Assembly: GCA_943842625.1 (NCBI GenBank)
Contig: CALTCK010000013.1
Span: 1 to 64,000, forward strand
Reading direction: 5' to 3'
DNA: 64,000 nucleotides
Source: an uncultured Flavobacteriaceae bacterium
Lineage (GTDB): Bacteria; Bacteroidota; Bacteroidia; Flavobacteriales; Flavobacteriaceae
Both the position numbers and the translations under genes were made by a program. The notes under the pieces are model-generated. The model did not search any database. It was not told the DNA's origin and was given only the letters and a program-made list of their open reading frames with translations. Shown piece after piece: positions 44,488-52,837 of this stretch. Every line of letters starts with the position of its first letter. Position 1 is the stretch's first letter.

Positions 44488-45093
44488 TTAATAAGATTGT
44501 AGTTCTAAAATCTTTAACTTTACCTTTTTGGTGGATGGAATCATAGTTTGCTCCAGAATTGAATTTAGTGGGATAGCAGGCATATTTTCACTACCAATAA
44601 GCATTACGGGGGCATCTAACTCTTTAAAACACGCTTCTTGAATACGTCCTTGTAAAGCTCTTGAAAAGCTATTTTCGGAGGGTTCTTCAGTGACGATTAG
44701 GCATTTGCCACATTTTTTTACAGAATTAAAAACAGTTTCATAATCTAAAGGATGTAAGGTTCTTAGATCGACCACTTCAATTTGATCTTGTAATCCTAAT
44801 TCTTTTGAAGCATTCATTGCCCAATGCACCCCCATGCCGTAGGTAATAATAGAAATTGTTTCTTTGGATTCTTGTTTCCAAATTTCTTGCAACACCCATG
44901 CTTTTCCGAAGGGTAATATATAATCCGCTGCTGGCTCAACCGAAGTAGCGCCTTTAGTTCCTGGAACCTTACTCCAATAAAGGCCCTTATGTTCTAAAAT
45001 AACTACCGGATTTGGATCGTAATAAGCCGCTTTCATCAATCCTTTTAAGTCGGCTCCATTACTAGGATAGGCAATTTTTATCCCTCTAATATT
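44488..45093 (-). CDS. E1 beta half, C-terminal part (in-frame piece 3)
   Basis: Resumes as GNIRGIKIAYPSNGADLKGL, then MKAAYYDPNPVVILEHKGLYW, LPFGKAWVL and CLIVTEEPSENSFSRALQG. ATG 45039 is only an internal Met of this piece. Confidence 0.8.
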   Translation of the reverse strand, partial: NIRGIKIAYPSNGADLKGLMKAAYYDPNPVVILEHKGLYWSKVPGTKGATSVEPAADYILPFGKAWVLQEIWKQESKETISIITYGMGVHWAMNASKELGLQDQIEVVDLRTLHPLDYETVFNSVKKCGKCLIVTEEPSENSFSRALQGRIQEACFKELDAPVMLIGSENMPAIPLNSILEQTMIPSTKKVKLKILELQSY

Positions 45094-45604
45094 ACCAGAC
45101 TACACTTTCGATCGAGGAAGAATGATAAGGACCACCACTGCCATAGGCTCCAATAGGCACTCTTAAAATCATAGAAACCGGCCATTTACCGTTAGATAAA
45201 TAACAGGACCTACTAACTTCTGTAAATAATTGATTGAGTCCTGGCCAAAGGTAATCGGCAAATTGTACTTCAACAATTGGTTTTAGACCCACAGCACTCA
45301 TTCCTACAGTACTTCCTACGATAAAGGCTTCTTGAATGGCCGTATTGAACACCCGATGGTCTCCAAATTTTTGAGCTAAGGTAGCGGCTTCTCTAAAAAC
45401 ACCTCCCAATCTGCCTCCAACATCTTGTCCATATAACAAGCATTCCTTATGCTCAGTCATTAACTCCTCGATCGCAAATAAGGCACAATCTACCATAACT
45501 ACTTTCTCTGCATTTTCAGGGAGTTCTTTCACCCTTTTCCTCGGTAATTGGAGTCGGTGCAAAATCGTGAGTAAATAAATCTTTGGGGTCTGGATCCTTT
45601 GCAT
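45092..45604 (-). CDS. E1 beta half, first part (in-frame piece 2)
   Basis: Genuine coding runs from about 45534, VKELPENAEKVVMVDCALFA, through LLYGQDVGGRLGGVFREA, FNTAIQEAFIVGSTVGMS and YGSGGPYHSSSIESV. The first 23 residues and the final VVW before the stop come from the wrong frame. Confidence 0.8.
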   Translation of the reverse strand: MQRIQTPKIYLLTILHRLQLPRKRVKELPENAEKVVMVDCALFAIEELMTEHKECLLYGQDVGGRLGGVFREAATLAQKFGDHRVFNTAIQEAFIVGSTVGMSAVGLKPIVEVQFADYLWPGLNQLFTEVSRSCYLSNGKWPVSMILRVPIGAYGSGGPYHSSSIESVVW

Positions 45605-46574
45605 TTTGTGCCTTTATTAAATCCTGCTGGACAGAACTTAAGGTAGTCTTCTCAATTATTTTTATTTCATTAGCAGAAAAATCATTTTCAAGTAACAACT
45701 GTTTCATTTTTGGATAAGGATCTCGTAGCCTTGATTGTTCCAAATCGTCACGATACCATTCCATGCGTACACCGGAAGTATGGTGATTTAATAAGGGAAC
45801 TTTCGCATGAACTAAAATAGGTCGGCGTTCAGTTCGAATCGTATGTATCACCTTTTGTAGGGTTTCATACGATTCTTCAAAATTAGTACCGTCGATAGAG
45901 ATCGCCTCTAAGCCCTTAAACCCTTTTGCATACTCATAGGCATTTTGTGCTCTGGTTTCTTGAGCTGTTGCTGAAATATCCCATTCATTGTCTTGAACTA
46001 AATACAAAATCGGAAGTTGTTTTAATCCAGCCATTTGAAATGCTTCTGCTATTTCGCCCTCGGTAACGGAGGCATCTCCAAGTGAACAAACGGTGATCGG
46101 TCGGGGTTCGTCGGAGGCATTAAATGTATTGCTATTCGATTTTGAATCTACCAATTCTTTATATTGCATTCCCATTGCAAGCCCAGTGGCAGGGATGGTT
46201 TGCATGCCAGTTGCTGAACTCTGATGCGGAATTTTTGGCTTGTCATCGTCCTTTAAACTAGGGTGACTGTAATAGGTTCTACCTCCAGAAAAGGGATCTT
46301 CTTTTTTCGCAAGTACCTGAAGCATTAAATCATAAGGAGTCATGCCCATCGCTAGTAACATAGCGTCATCTCTGTAATATGGAAACACATAATCCTGGGG
46401 TAACAACTGCATTCCTAAAGCTATTTGAATGGCTTCATGACCCCTAGAAGTGGCGTGGACATATTTTGAAACAACTTTAAAATTCGCTTCGAATACCTCT
46501 GTCATTGCTTTTGCAGTACAGAGTTTAGTAAACCCGTTTTTTAAAATCTCTTTATAATTCTTGATCTTTGACAA
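45516..46574 (-). CDS. E1 alpha half (in-frame piece 1)
   Basis: 352 residues. The thiamine-diphosphate motif is GDASVTEGE at 166-174 with Asn196 in DNEWDIS. Also present are TSRGHEAIQIA, YYRDDAMLLAMG and the phosphorylation-loop-like HTSGVRMEWYRDD. The last few residues (GERTP) are out of frame. Confidence 0.85.
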   Translation of the reverse strand: MSKIKNYKEILKNGFTKLCTAKAMTEVFEANFKVVSKYVHATSRGHEAIQIALGMQLLPQDYVFPYYRDDAMLLAMGMTPYDLMLQVLAKKEDPFSGGRTYYSHPSLKDDDKPKIPHQSSATGMQTIPATGLAMGMQYKELVDSKSNSNTFNASDEPRPITVCSLGDASVTEGEIAEAFQMAGLKQLPILYLVQDNEWDISATAQETRAQNAYEYAKGFKGLEAISIDGTNFEESYETLQKVIHTIRTERRPILVHAKVPLLNHHTSGVRMEWYRDDLEQSRLRDPYPKMKQLLLENDFSANEIKIIEKTTLSSVQQDLIKAQNAKDPDPKDLFTHDFAPTPITEEKGERTP

Positions 46575-46596
46575 ATCTTAATTTTATGTTTAACTA

Positions 46597-47649
46597 TTAA
46601 GCTACTGGAATCATCCAGCTAAAAGGGTCCGCTATTTCTTGAATTTTTATTTTATTGAGCGTATGGTTGATATCCTCTGCAACTGGACTTTCGTCAGAAA
46701 CATGAATAACATCGTCATCCGTGCCAATTTCTTGAATGTATGCTATTCCTACTGCTGTTCCTGTTCCAAAAGCCTCTTTTAAACTACCATTGCTAGAAGC
46801 TTCTCTGATTTCTTCCAGTGAAATAGGTCGTTCTATTACTTCAAATCCTTTATGTCTTAACAAATCAATCACACTCATCCTGGTAATCCCATCTAAAATA
46901 GATCCATCTCTTTTTGGAGTAATAATTTGATTATTAATTTTAAAGAAAATATTCATCGTTCCTACTTCTTCAATATACTTATGTTCTGCTGCGTCTAGCC
47001 ATAACACTTGATTGTAACCTTTCGATTTTGCTTTTTCTGTGGGTAATATTGCTGCTGCATAATTGCCCGCTGCTTTCGCCTCCCCTGTTCCGCCATGAGC
47101 AGCTCTAATAAACTTTTTTTCTGCAAAAAGTTTTATTCGCTCACTGAAATAGGGCCCTGCAGGAGAACAGATAATAATAAACTTATAACTTGTTGCTGCA
47201 CGCATTCCTATAAAATGTTCATCTGCATACATAAATGGCCGCAAGTACATGGCACTTCCTTTTTTCTTTGGAATCCAGTCCTTATCTAAATTCACCAATT
47301 GTTTTAAGCCTTCCAAAAAAATTTCTTCAGGAAGCTCTGGCATTCCCATCCGGACTGCACTGGAATTTAATCTAGCTGCATTTTTAGAAGGCCTAAATAA
47401 CAAAGGAACTCCAGCTGCATTTAAAGTGGCTTTCATCCCCTCAAAAATTGCCTGACCATAATGCAAAGCCATAGTTGCAGGATGTGTAGCAATGGTTTGC
47501 ATGGGTACTATACGAGGATGGTTCCAAGACCCATTTTCATAATCACAAATAAACATGTGATCGGTAAAAATTTTGCCTAATGGAATATGATCAAAATCCA
47601 ATTCATTTAATTTTGAATTTTCAGTTTTGGTGATTTTTATTTTTATCAT
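46597..47649 (-). CDS. ilvE: Branched-chain amino acid aminotransferase
   Basis: 350 residues, class IV PLP transaminase. Substrate and cofactor region: LRPFMYADEHFIGMRAA, GTGEAKAAGNYAAAILP (Lys of EAKAAG is the PLP Schiff-base position) and EVGTMNIFF. It swaps the amino group between Leu/Ile/Val and 2-oxoglutarate, and related enzymes also act on Phe. It sits between E2 and E1 of the 2-oxoacid dehydrogenase, so it can feed 2-oxoacids straight to that complex. 33 bases after E2 and 22 before E1. Confidence 0.94.
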   Translation of the reverse strand: MIKIKITKTENSKLNELDFDHIPLGKIFTDHMFICDYENGSWNHPRIVPMQTIATHPATMALHYGQAIFEGMKATLNAAGVPLLFRPSKNAARLNSSAVRMGMPELPEEIFLEGLKQLVNLDKDWIPKKKGSAMYLRPFMYADEHFIGMRAATSYKFIIICSPAGPYFSERIKLFAEKKFIRAAHGGTGEAKAAGNYAAAILPTEKAKSKGYNQVLWLDAAEHKYIEEVGTMNIFFKINNQIITPKRDGSILDGITRMSVIDLLRHKGFEVIERPISLEEIREASSNGSLKEAFGTGTAVGIAYIQEIGTDDDVIHVSDESPVAEDINHTLNKIKIQEIADPFSWMIPVA

Positions 47650-47682
47650 TTTTTATTTTTATCTTTTTTAAAAGATGGTAGG

Positions 47683-48966
47683 TTATATTTTTCTGTTACT
47701 ATCAAAATTCTCTAAATTATCAGCTATTCTTCTTAAAAAAGAGCCCGCTAAAAATCCATCTACAATCCGATGATCAAAAGATAATGACAAGTACATCATC
47801 TGCCTAATCTCAATAGAGTCGCCCTCAGGCCTTTCTATTACCTCCGCTCTTTTTTTAATGATTCCAGTAGCAAGTATTGCAGCCTCTGGTTGGTTAATTA
47901 TTGGAGTTCCCATTATAGAGCCAAAGGTTCCAACATTCGAAATAGTGAAAGTACTACCACTCGTATCATCTGCTTTTAATTTATTTTTTCTGGCTTTTAG
48001 TGATAAAGAATTGATGGATACTGCAAGCTCCTTTAAATTTTTTTTATCGGCATTCTTAACAACTGGAACAATTAAATTACCAGAGGGTAAAGCAGTGGCC
48101 ATTCCTATATTAATTTCTTCTTTTACAATAATATTTTTACCATCTAAGCTCGAGTTGATCATAGGAAAATCATGGAGTGCGCCAGCAACAGCTTCCACAA
48201 ATAGGGGAGTAAAAGTTAACTTTTCTTGATATTTTTCTAAAAAATTACTTTTAACATGATTTCTCCAGTTTACCATCTCCGTTAGATCTGCCTCCACATA
48301 AGCAGTAACGTGAGGAGAAGTGTGCTTACTAAAAACCATTCGATCGGCAATCATTTGTCGCATACGATCCATCTCAACAAGCTTCCCTTTTCCTTTATCA
48401 AATTTTAAATCAGGAACTTCAAATTTATTTTCTGATTCATTTGGCTGCGCATATTTAAAAGGTCGATCTGCTTCTATATAATTCATGAGGTCACTTTTAC
48501 GTAAACGCCCTTCATTACCAGAAACAGGGATTCGTGCTAATTCTTCAAAACTAATATGATATTCCTTCGCTACACTAACTACTAATGGTGAAAAATGTAA
48601 ATTTGGATTCGCAACCTCAAATTCAACTGATTGGGTTTTTGTATATAGATTTAAAGAGGTTGACTTTGAACTTTTAGGAGTTTCTTTTTTTGGAAGCTGC
48701 TGTTTTTTGATAGTTTTTATTTGACTATCTCTTTCTATGAGCGCAATCGTTTCTCCAATTTTTATAACATCGTTCTGCTGGTATAGTAATTTTGTAATTG
48801 TACCTGTTACCAATGATGGAACCTCAGAGTCTACTTTATCGGTAGCTACTTCTAAGAGCACCTCATCTTCTTCAATTGTTTCACCAACATTTTTAAACCA
48901 TTTAATAATGGCTGCTTCAGTAATACTCTCGCCAAGTTTTGGCATTTTAAATTTATATTCGGACAT
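47683..48966 (-). CDS. 2-oxoacid dehydrogenase E2 (dihydrolipoyl acyltransferase)
   Basis: 427 residues in the standard order: a lipoyl domain (about 1-77, lipoyl-Lys44 in ATDKVDSE), a Lys/Ser-rich linker, a peripheral subunit-binding domain (about 128-168, SPLVVSVAKEYHISFEEL...GRLRKSDL) and the catalytic domain (about 195-427, with SFDHRIVDG, His near 399). It transfers the acyl group from E1 to CoA. It opens the three-gene E2-ilvE-E1 group at the downstream end of the paa operon, 15 bases after paaY. Substrate: branched-chain 2-oxoacids by similarity, possibly also phenylpyruvate (inference). Confidence 0.93.
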   Translation of the reverse strand: MSEYKFKMPKLGESITEAAIIKWFKNVGETIEEDEVLLEVATDKVDSEVPSLVTGTITKLLYQQNDVIKIGETIALIERDSQIKTIKKQQLPKKETPKSSKSTSLNLYTKTQSVEFEVANPNLHFSPLVVSVAKEYHISFEELARIPVSGNEGRLRKSDLMNYIEADRPFKYAQPNESENKFEVPDLKFDKGKGKLVEMDRMRQMIADRMVFSKHTSPHVTAYVEADLTEMVNWRNHVKSNFLEKYQEKLTFTPLFVEAVAGALHDFPMINSSLDGKNIIVKEEINIGMATALPSGNLIVPVVKNADKKNLKELAVSINSLSLKARKNKLKADDTSGSTFTISNVGTFGSIMGTPIINQPEAAILATGIIKKRAEVIERPEGDSIEIRQMMYLSLSFDHRIVDGFLAGSFLRRIADNLENFDSNRKI

Positions 48967-48981
48967 TGATTATTGTCTTTC

Positions 48982-49581
48982 TTATTTCTTATTTTTTATT
49001 TCCCTAAATGTTTTGTAAAAATCTTCTTGCTTAGGCCTGTTTCTTGGAAGTTCTCGAAGCGGTTCCACTTCCTTCAAGCTTTCGTAGCAATCGGCAGGCA
49101 ATTGTTGATATAATTTAGTTCCTGCAGTTTTCCAATTTAACATCTCATCAGAAACTTCTTTTAAAACTTTGGCTGGATTTCCTACTATTAAACTTCGATT
49201 AGGAAAAACCGATGCTGCTTTTACAAAGCTCATAGCTCCAACAATTGATTGGTCTCCGATAACGGCATCGTCCATAATGACACTATTCATACCTATAAGA
49301 CAATTACGGCCTAAATTAGCTCCGTGGATAATAGCGCCATGACCTACATGGGAACCTTCTTTTAAAAAAATTTTTTTTCCAGGAAACATATGTACGGTGC
49401 AATTTTCTTGAATATTAACACCATCCTCTAAAATAATTTCGCCCCAATCACCACGGATTGCTGCTCCTGGACCTACATAACAGTTTTTACCTATTACAAC
49501 ATTACCTGTAACCGCTGCTAGAGGATGAACAAAGCTACTTTCGTGAACTACTGGAATATGTCCTTTAAAACTATAAAACAT
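48982..49581 (-). CDS. paaY: PaaY-like hexapeptide-repeat protein (gamma-carbonic-anhydrase fold)
   Basis: 199 residues. Left-handed beta-helix with hexapeptide repeats (VIGKNCYVGPGAAIRGDWGEIILEDGVNIQENC...). Candidate metal-binding histidines are in CTVHMF, GSHVGHGAIIHG. PaaY in other bacteria acts as a thioesterase that removes dead-end CoA intermediates of phenylacetate breakdown. It follows the second enoyl-CoA hydratase with no gap and is 15 bases before E2. The operon position makes paaY the best name among hexapeptide transferase homologues. Confidence 0.88.
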   Translation of the reverse strand: MFYSFKGHIPVVHESSFVHPLAAVTGNVVIGKNCYVGPGAAIRGDWGEIILEDGVNIQENCTVHMFPGKKIFLKEGSHVGHGAIIHGANLGRNCLIGMNSVIMDDAVIGDQSIVGAMSFVKAASVFPNRSLIVGNPAKVLKEVSDEMLNWKTAGTKLYQQLPADCYESLKEVEPLRELPRNRPKQEDFYKTFREIKNKK

Positions 49582-50331
49582 TTATTTAAATTTCTTTAAG
49601 GTCTCTTTTGTAAATTCAGATAAAACTAGACGTCCACTTATCGAAGCTCGTTCTGCTAACAAACGATCCCAGTTTTCGGTACCCGCCCAAAATACTTTTT
49701 TCATTTCCGCCATAGCTTCAGGATTGTAAGTACATAAGTTTGTTGCAAAAGTTAAAATAGCTGCATCTAATTCGTCTGCAGTTTCGAATACTTGAGAAAA
49801 GAGTCCTTTTTGTTTTGCCCATTCAGCACTGTAAAAAGAATTTGCATCCATCGCTATTTGTGACATAGCACTCAGACCAAGTTTTCGCTGGACTGCTGGT
49901 CCAACTACAAAAGGGCCAATTCCAACATTTAATTCACTCAACTTGATGGCTGCAAATTTTGTAGCCATACAGTAATCTGTGGCTGCGGCAATTCCAACGC
50001 CCCCTCCTACAGTCTTTCCTTGAATTCTTCCAATAATAAATTTAGGACATTTACGCATTTCATTAATTACGTTTGCAAAACCAGAAAAGAAAGCTTTTCC
50101 AGCAACCGAATCGTTGATTGCAGTTAATTCCTCAAAACTTGCTCCAGCACAAAAAGTACGATGACCTCCACTTTTCAAAATAATAACTTTGACGGTGTTA
50201 TCCTGTCCCGCTTCCTTGATTGTATTGGCGAGTTTTGTGAGTATTTTTTCAGGTAAGCTATTGTGAGTTGGATGAAAAAACTCAATCGTAGCAATACCTT
50301 TATTGATTGTATTGTGAACGTATGCTTCCAT
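49582..50331 (-). CDS. Enoyl-CoA hydratase/isomerase family protein (PaaF candidate)
   Basis: 249 residues from ATG 50331, one base after the paaZ stop (an upstream ATG at 50346 overlaps paaZ). Crotonase fold with TFCAGASFEEL, the oxyanion-hole region KTVGGGVGIAAATD and SELNVGIGPFVVGP. Of the two catalytic Glu of enoyl-CoA hydratase, the one in GGGxE is Gly here, while the Glu of SELN is kept. So it may be a hydratase of altered mechanism or an isomerase. It is the only candidate in the operon for PaaF (2,3-dehydroadipyl-CoA hydratase). Confidence 0.82.
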   Translation of the reverse strand: MEAYVHNTINKGIATIEFFHPTHNSLPEKILTKLANTIKEAGQDNTVKVIILKSGGHRTFCAGASFEELTAINDSVAGKAFFSGFANVINEMRKCPKFIIGRIQGKTVGGGVGIAAATDYCMATKFAAIKLSELNVGIGPFVVGPAVQRKLGLSAMSQIAMDANSFYSAEWAKQKGLFSQVFETADELDAAILTFATNLCTYNPEAMAEMKKVFWAGTENWDRLLAERASISGRLVLSEFTKETLKKFK

Positions 50332-50332
50332 A

Positions 50333-51040
50333 TTATAATAATCCAAATTGTTTAAAATGATGATTTAAATGTTTCCGCTCTAACAAATACCATTCGTATT
50401 TCTCTAAATGACCAAAAACAACATTTTTAACGATAGCTTTTGGATTTTCTTTGTAGAAATCTAAATACGCATTTCTTGCTTCTAATAATTTTAATTTTGC
50501 TGTAGATAGATTTTCATGTTTCAATACTTCTAGTTGTCCTTTTTCATAAAGAGGAAAATCATAGCCAACAGGCATCGGTTTATAGTTATATAAAGTCTCT
50601 TGTACTTTTTCAATATGTTTTTCAAGAGTTGAAATTTCAAAATCTTGAATTTCAGAAGATGCAATTCGATAGCTGTATTCCAAGTGTTCAACCATATGTT
50701 GAGGGGTCATAATTCCCCAAGAAGGTTTCGAATTTTCATCTAACTTTGATAAATACATTTCTATATTATCAGTTGTAATTTCAGTTAAAACCTCTTGTTT
50801 TTTTTGAACCATGGTCAAAATTGTTGCAATCGCTACTAGTTCGTCTTCCAGGTCAAAAACTTCTACATACCATTTTACGATACCACTAGGATGTTCTTTT
50901 CCTCTTGGATCCCGATCTATTTTCTGTTTGCATGTTAATCGAACATAAACCGTATCGTTATGATAGATAGGTCTTAAAAAGCGACAATCTTCCAGCCCGT
51001 AATTAGCAGCTACAGGACCCTTATTTGGATAAACGAACAA
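50333..51040 (-). CDS. PaaZ, C-terminal piece: end of MaoC plus DUF1569/DinB-like domain
   Basis: 235 residues. MaoC tail (NYGLEDCRFLRPIYHNDTVYVRLTCKQK to ATILTMVQKK) joined to a roughly 140-residue helical domain with SWGIMTPQHMVEHLEYS and VVFGHLEKYEWYLLERKHLNHHFKQFG. The His residues of HMVEH and KHLNHH lie as in metal-binding DinB/DUF1569 bundles. Its role beside PaaZ is unknown. Confidence 0.8.
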   Translation of the reverse strand: MFVYPNKGPVAANYGLEDCRFLRPIYHNDTVYVRLTCKQKIDRDPRGKEHPSGIVKWYVEVFDLEDELVAIATILTMVQKKQEVLTEITTDNIEMYLSKLDENSKPSWGIMTPQHMVEHLEYSYRIASSEIQDFEISTLEKHIEKVQETLYNYKPMPVGYDFPLYEKGQLEVLKHENLSTAKLKLLEARNAYLDFYKENPKAIVKNVVFGHLEKYEWYLLERKHLNHHFKQFGLL

Positions 51041-52829
51041 GGCCCGCTGCTGCAGCTAATATAAAGTAGCCATGTGCTGTTCTTTTCTCAAAAATACTTC
51101 CATCGAGAGATGTGATATCAGTATGCGCATAAAAATGATCCCAGGTTAGGTTAGCAAAGTTGACAATATCACCATCTGTTATGGTTCTTTTATGGGTTTT
51201 AAGCGACATCCCAGGCTCCAAATCTTCCCAATGATATGCAAATGGATGTTGATCGATTTCTTTGTAAGCCCCTTTTGGCTGATAAATACCCGTTACTTCT
51301 GTCAATGTTGTAGGAGAACCCTGAATAGCGCAACGTTGCAAATAATGTTTTACACCTCTCATTCCTCCCATTTCTTCGCCGCCTCCGGCTCTTCCTGGAC
51401 CTCCATGAACTAGCGTGGGTAGTGGTGAGCCATGACCCGTACTCTCTTTTGCATTTTCGCGATTTAAAACCAATATTCTTCCATGGTGCGTAGCAGCTTC
51501 TACTACATATTCTTTTGCTGTCAAATCGTTATTTGTGATAATGGAGGATACTAAAGAACCTTTTCCTAGGTGAGCTAGGCGAATAGCTTCATCTAAAGTT
51601 TTGTAAGGCATTAAAGTACTTACAGGACCAAAAGCTTCAATTTCGTGTATGGCTGTATTTTTGAATGGTTGATCTTCTCTTAATAAAATTGGAGCTAAAA
51701 AAGCACCATCCTTGGCACTTGCTCCTAAAGTGGTTACCTCCTCTAAATTTCCATAAACCAATTGAGCTGTTTTTCTTAGCTCTCCAACTCGTTCTTTTAC
51801 TTCTTGAACTTGATCTTTACTTACCAAAGCTCCCATCCTAACCTCTTTAAGCCTTGGATCACCAATGGTTACTTTTTCTAATTGTTGCCCAAGTGCTATT
51901 TGAACATCTTCCATCAATTTTTCAGGAACAATAATTCTCCGAATAGCAGTACATTTTTGACCGCATTTTACAGTCATTTCTTTTCTAACTTCTTTTATAA
52001 AAATATCAAATTCAGGAGTGCCGGGGACGGCATCTTCTCCTAAAACACAAGAATTTAATGAATCTGCTTCCATATTAAAAGGAACTGATTCATTGATAAC
52101 TTTTGGATGTGCTTTTAGCATTCTGCCCGTATCAGCAGAACCTGTAAAAGTAACTACATCCTGCGACTCAATAGCATCTAAAATTGTTCTGGCTGAACCT
52201 GAAATTAATTGTAGAGAACCTTCGGGTAGTATATTGGAGGCTATTATTTCTCTAACTACTGCTTCTGTCAAAAAGGAAGTGTTGGTTGCAGGTTTTACTA
52301 CTGCAGGTACTCCTGCCATCCAGTTTACTGCACACTTCTCTAGCATACCCCAAACAGGAAAATTAAAAGCATTAATATGAATTGCAACCCCTCTTTTAGG
52401 AACTAATATGTGGTGGGCCATAAAACGTCCACCTCTCGACAAATCAATAGGATCCCCTTCTACATGATAAGATTGGTTTGGGAAAAGTTTTCGTAAAGAT
52501 GCATTTGCAAATAAGTTACCAAAACCCCCTTCAATATCTATCCAACTATCAATTTTAGTTGCTCCAGTTCGAAAACTAAGATCGTAAAAATGCTGTTTCT
52601 TTTTTATTAAATGAAATGCTAACTTTTTTAGCATATTTCCACGTTCTTGAAATGTCATTTTACGTAAAGCCTCCCCTTTAAATCTCCCGTAATGGAGCAC
52701 TTCTGAAAAGTCAAATCCTGAAGTGTCTGATAGCGCAACAATCTCACCAGTAACAGCATCTTTCATTGGAATTCCTTCGCCTGAACCAAAACACCATTGA
52801 CCATTAATATAACTTTCTAGTTTTTTCAT
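51021..52829 (-). CDS. PaaZ, main piece: aldehyde dehydrogenase and start of MaoC
   Basis: 602 residues. NMEADSLN carries Glu254 and VKCGQKCTAI carries Cys293. AAAAGLVRLSK at the end is wrong; the true frame reads AAAAGLFVYPNKG. The MaoC active-site Asp and His are in WDHFYAHTD. Confidence 0.87.
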   Translation of the reverse strand: MKKLESYINGQWCFGSGEGIPMKDAVTGEIVALSDTSGFDFSEVLHYGRFKGEALRKMTFQERGNMLKKLAFHLIKKKQHFYDLSFRTGATKIDSWIDIEGGFGNLFANASLRKLFPNQSYHVEGDPIDLSRGGRFMAHHILVPKRGVAIHINAFNFPVWGMLEKCAVNWMAGVPAVVKPATNTSFLTEAVVREIIASNILPEGSLQLISGSARTILDAIESQDVVTFTGSADTGRMLKAHPKVINESVPFNMEADSLNSCVLGEDAVPGTPEFDIFIKEVRKEMTVKCGQKCTAIRRIIVPEKLMEDVQIALGQQLEKVTIGDPRLKEVRMGALVSKDQVQEVKERVGELRKTAQLVYGNLEEVTTLGASAKDGAFLAPILLREDQPFKNTAIHEIEAFGPVSTLMPYKTLDEAIRLAHLGKGSLVSSIITNNDLTAKEYVVEAATHHGRILVLNRENAKESTGHGSPLPTLVHGGPGRAGGGEEMGGMRGVKHYLQRCAIQGSPTTLTEVTGIYQPKGAYKEIDQHPFAYHWEDLEPGMSLKTHKRTITDGDIVNFANLTWDHFYAHTDITSLDGSIFEKRTAHGYFILAAAAGLVRLSK

Positions 52830-52837
52830 AATCCAGT

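Larger units (their letters stand above)
44488..46574 (-). pseudogene. 2-oxoacid dehydrogenase E1, fused alpha-beta subunits, two single-base frameshifts
   Basis: Corrected for one extra base at 45532-45534 (GGG for GG in GAAAAGGGTGAAAG) and one near 45094-45100, this is a single gene of 694 residues. Its length after correction, 2085 bases, divides evenly by three. It is the thiamine-diphosphate E1 of a branched-chain-type 2-oxoacid dehydrogenase with alpha and beta chains fused, as usual in Bacteroidota. Last gene of the paa-bkd operon, 22 bases after ilvE. With E2 (47683-48966) and an E3 encoded elsewhere it decarboxylates 2-oxoacids to acyl-CoA. Both breaks are homopolymer-type or single-base, so the gene is probably intact in the cell. 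Confidence 0.85.
50333..52829 (-). pseudogene. paaZ: PaaZ bifunctional aldehyde dehydrogenase-hydratase with C-terminal DUF1569/DinB-like domain, one frameshift
   Basis: Corrected for one extra base near 51041-51045 (GGGCC for GGCC), this is one protein of 831 residues, against 681 in E. coli PaaZ. Domains: NAD(P)-dependent aldehyde dehydrogenase (about 1-510, catalytic Glu254 and Cys293), MaoC enoyl-CoA hydratase (about 535-680, DHFYAH motif) and a third domain of about 140 residues described with the short piece. PaaZ opens the oxepin-CoA ring and oxidises the aldehyde. Eight bases after paaJ, one before the next gene. Confidence 0.88.
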
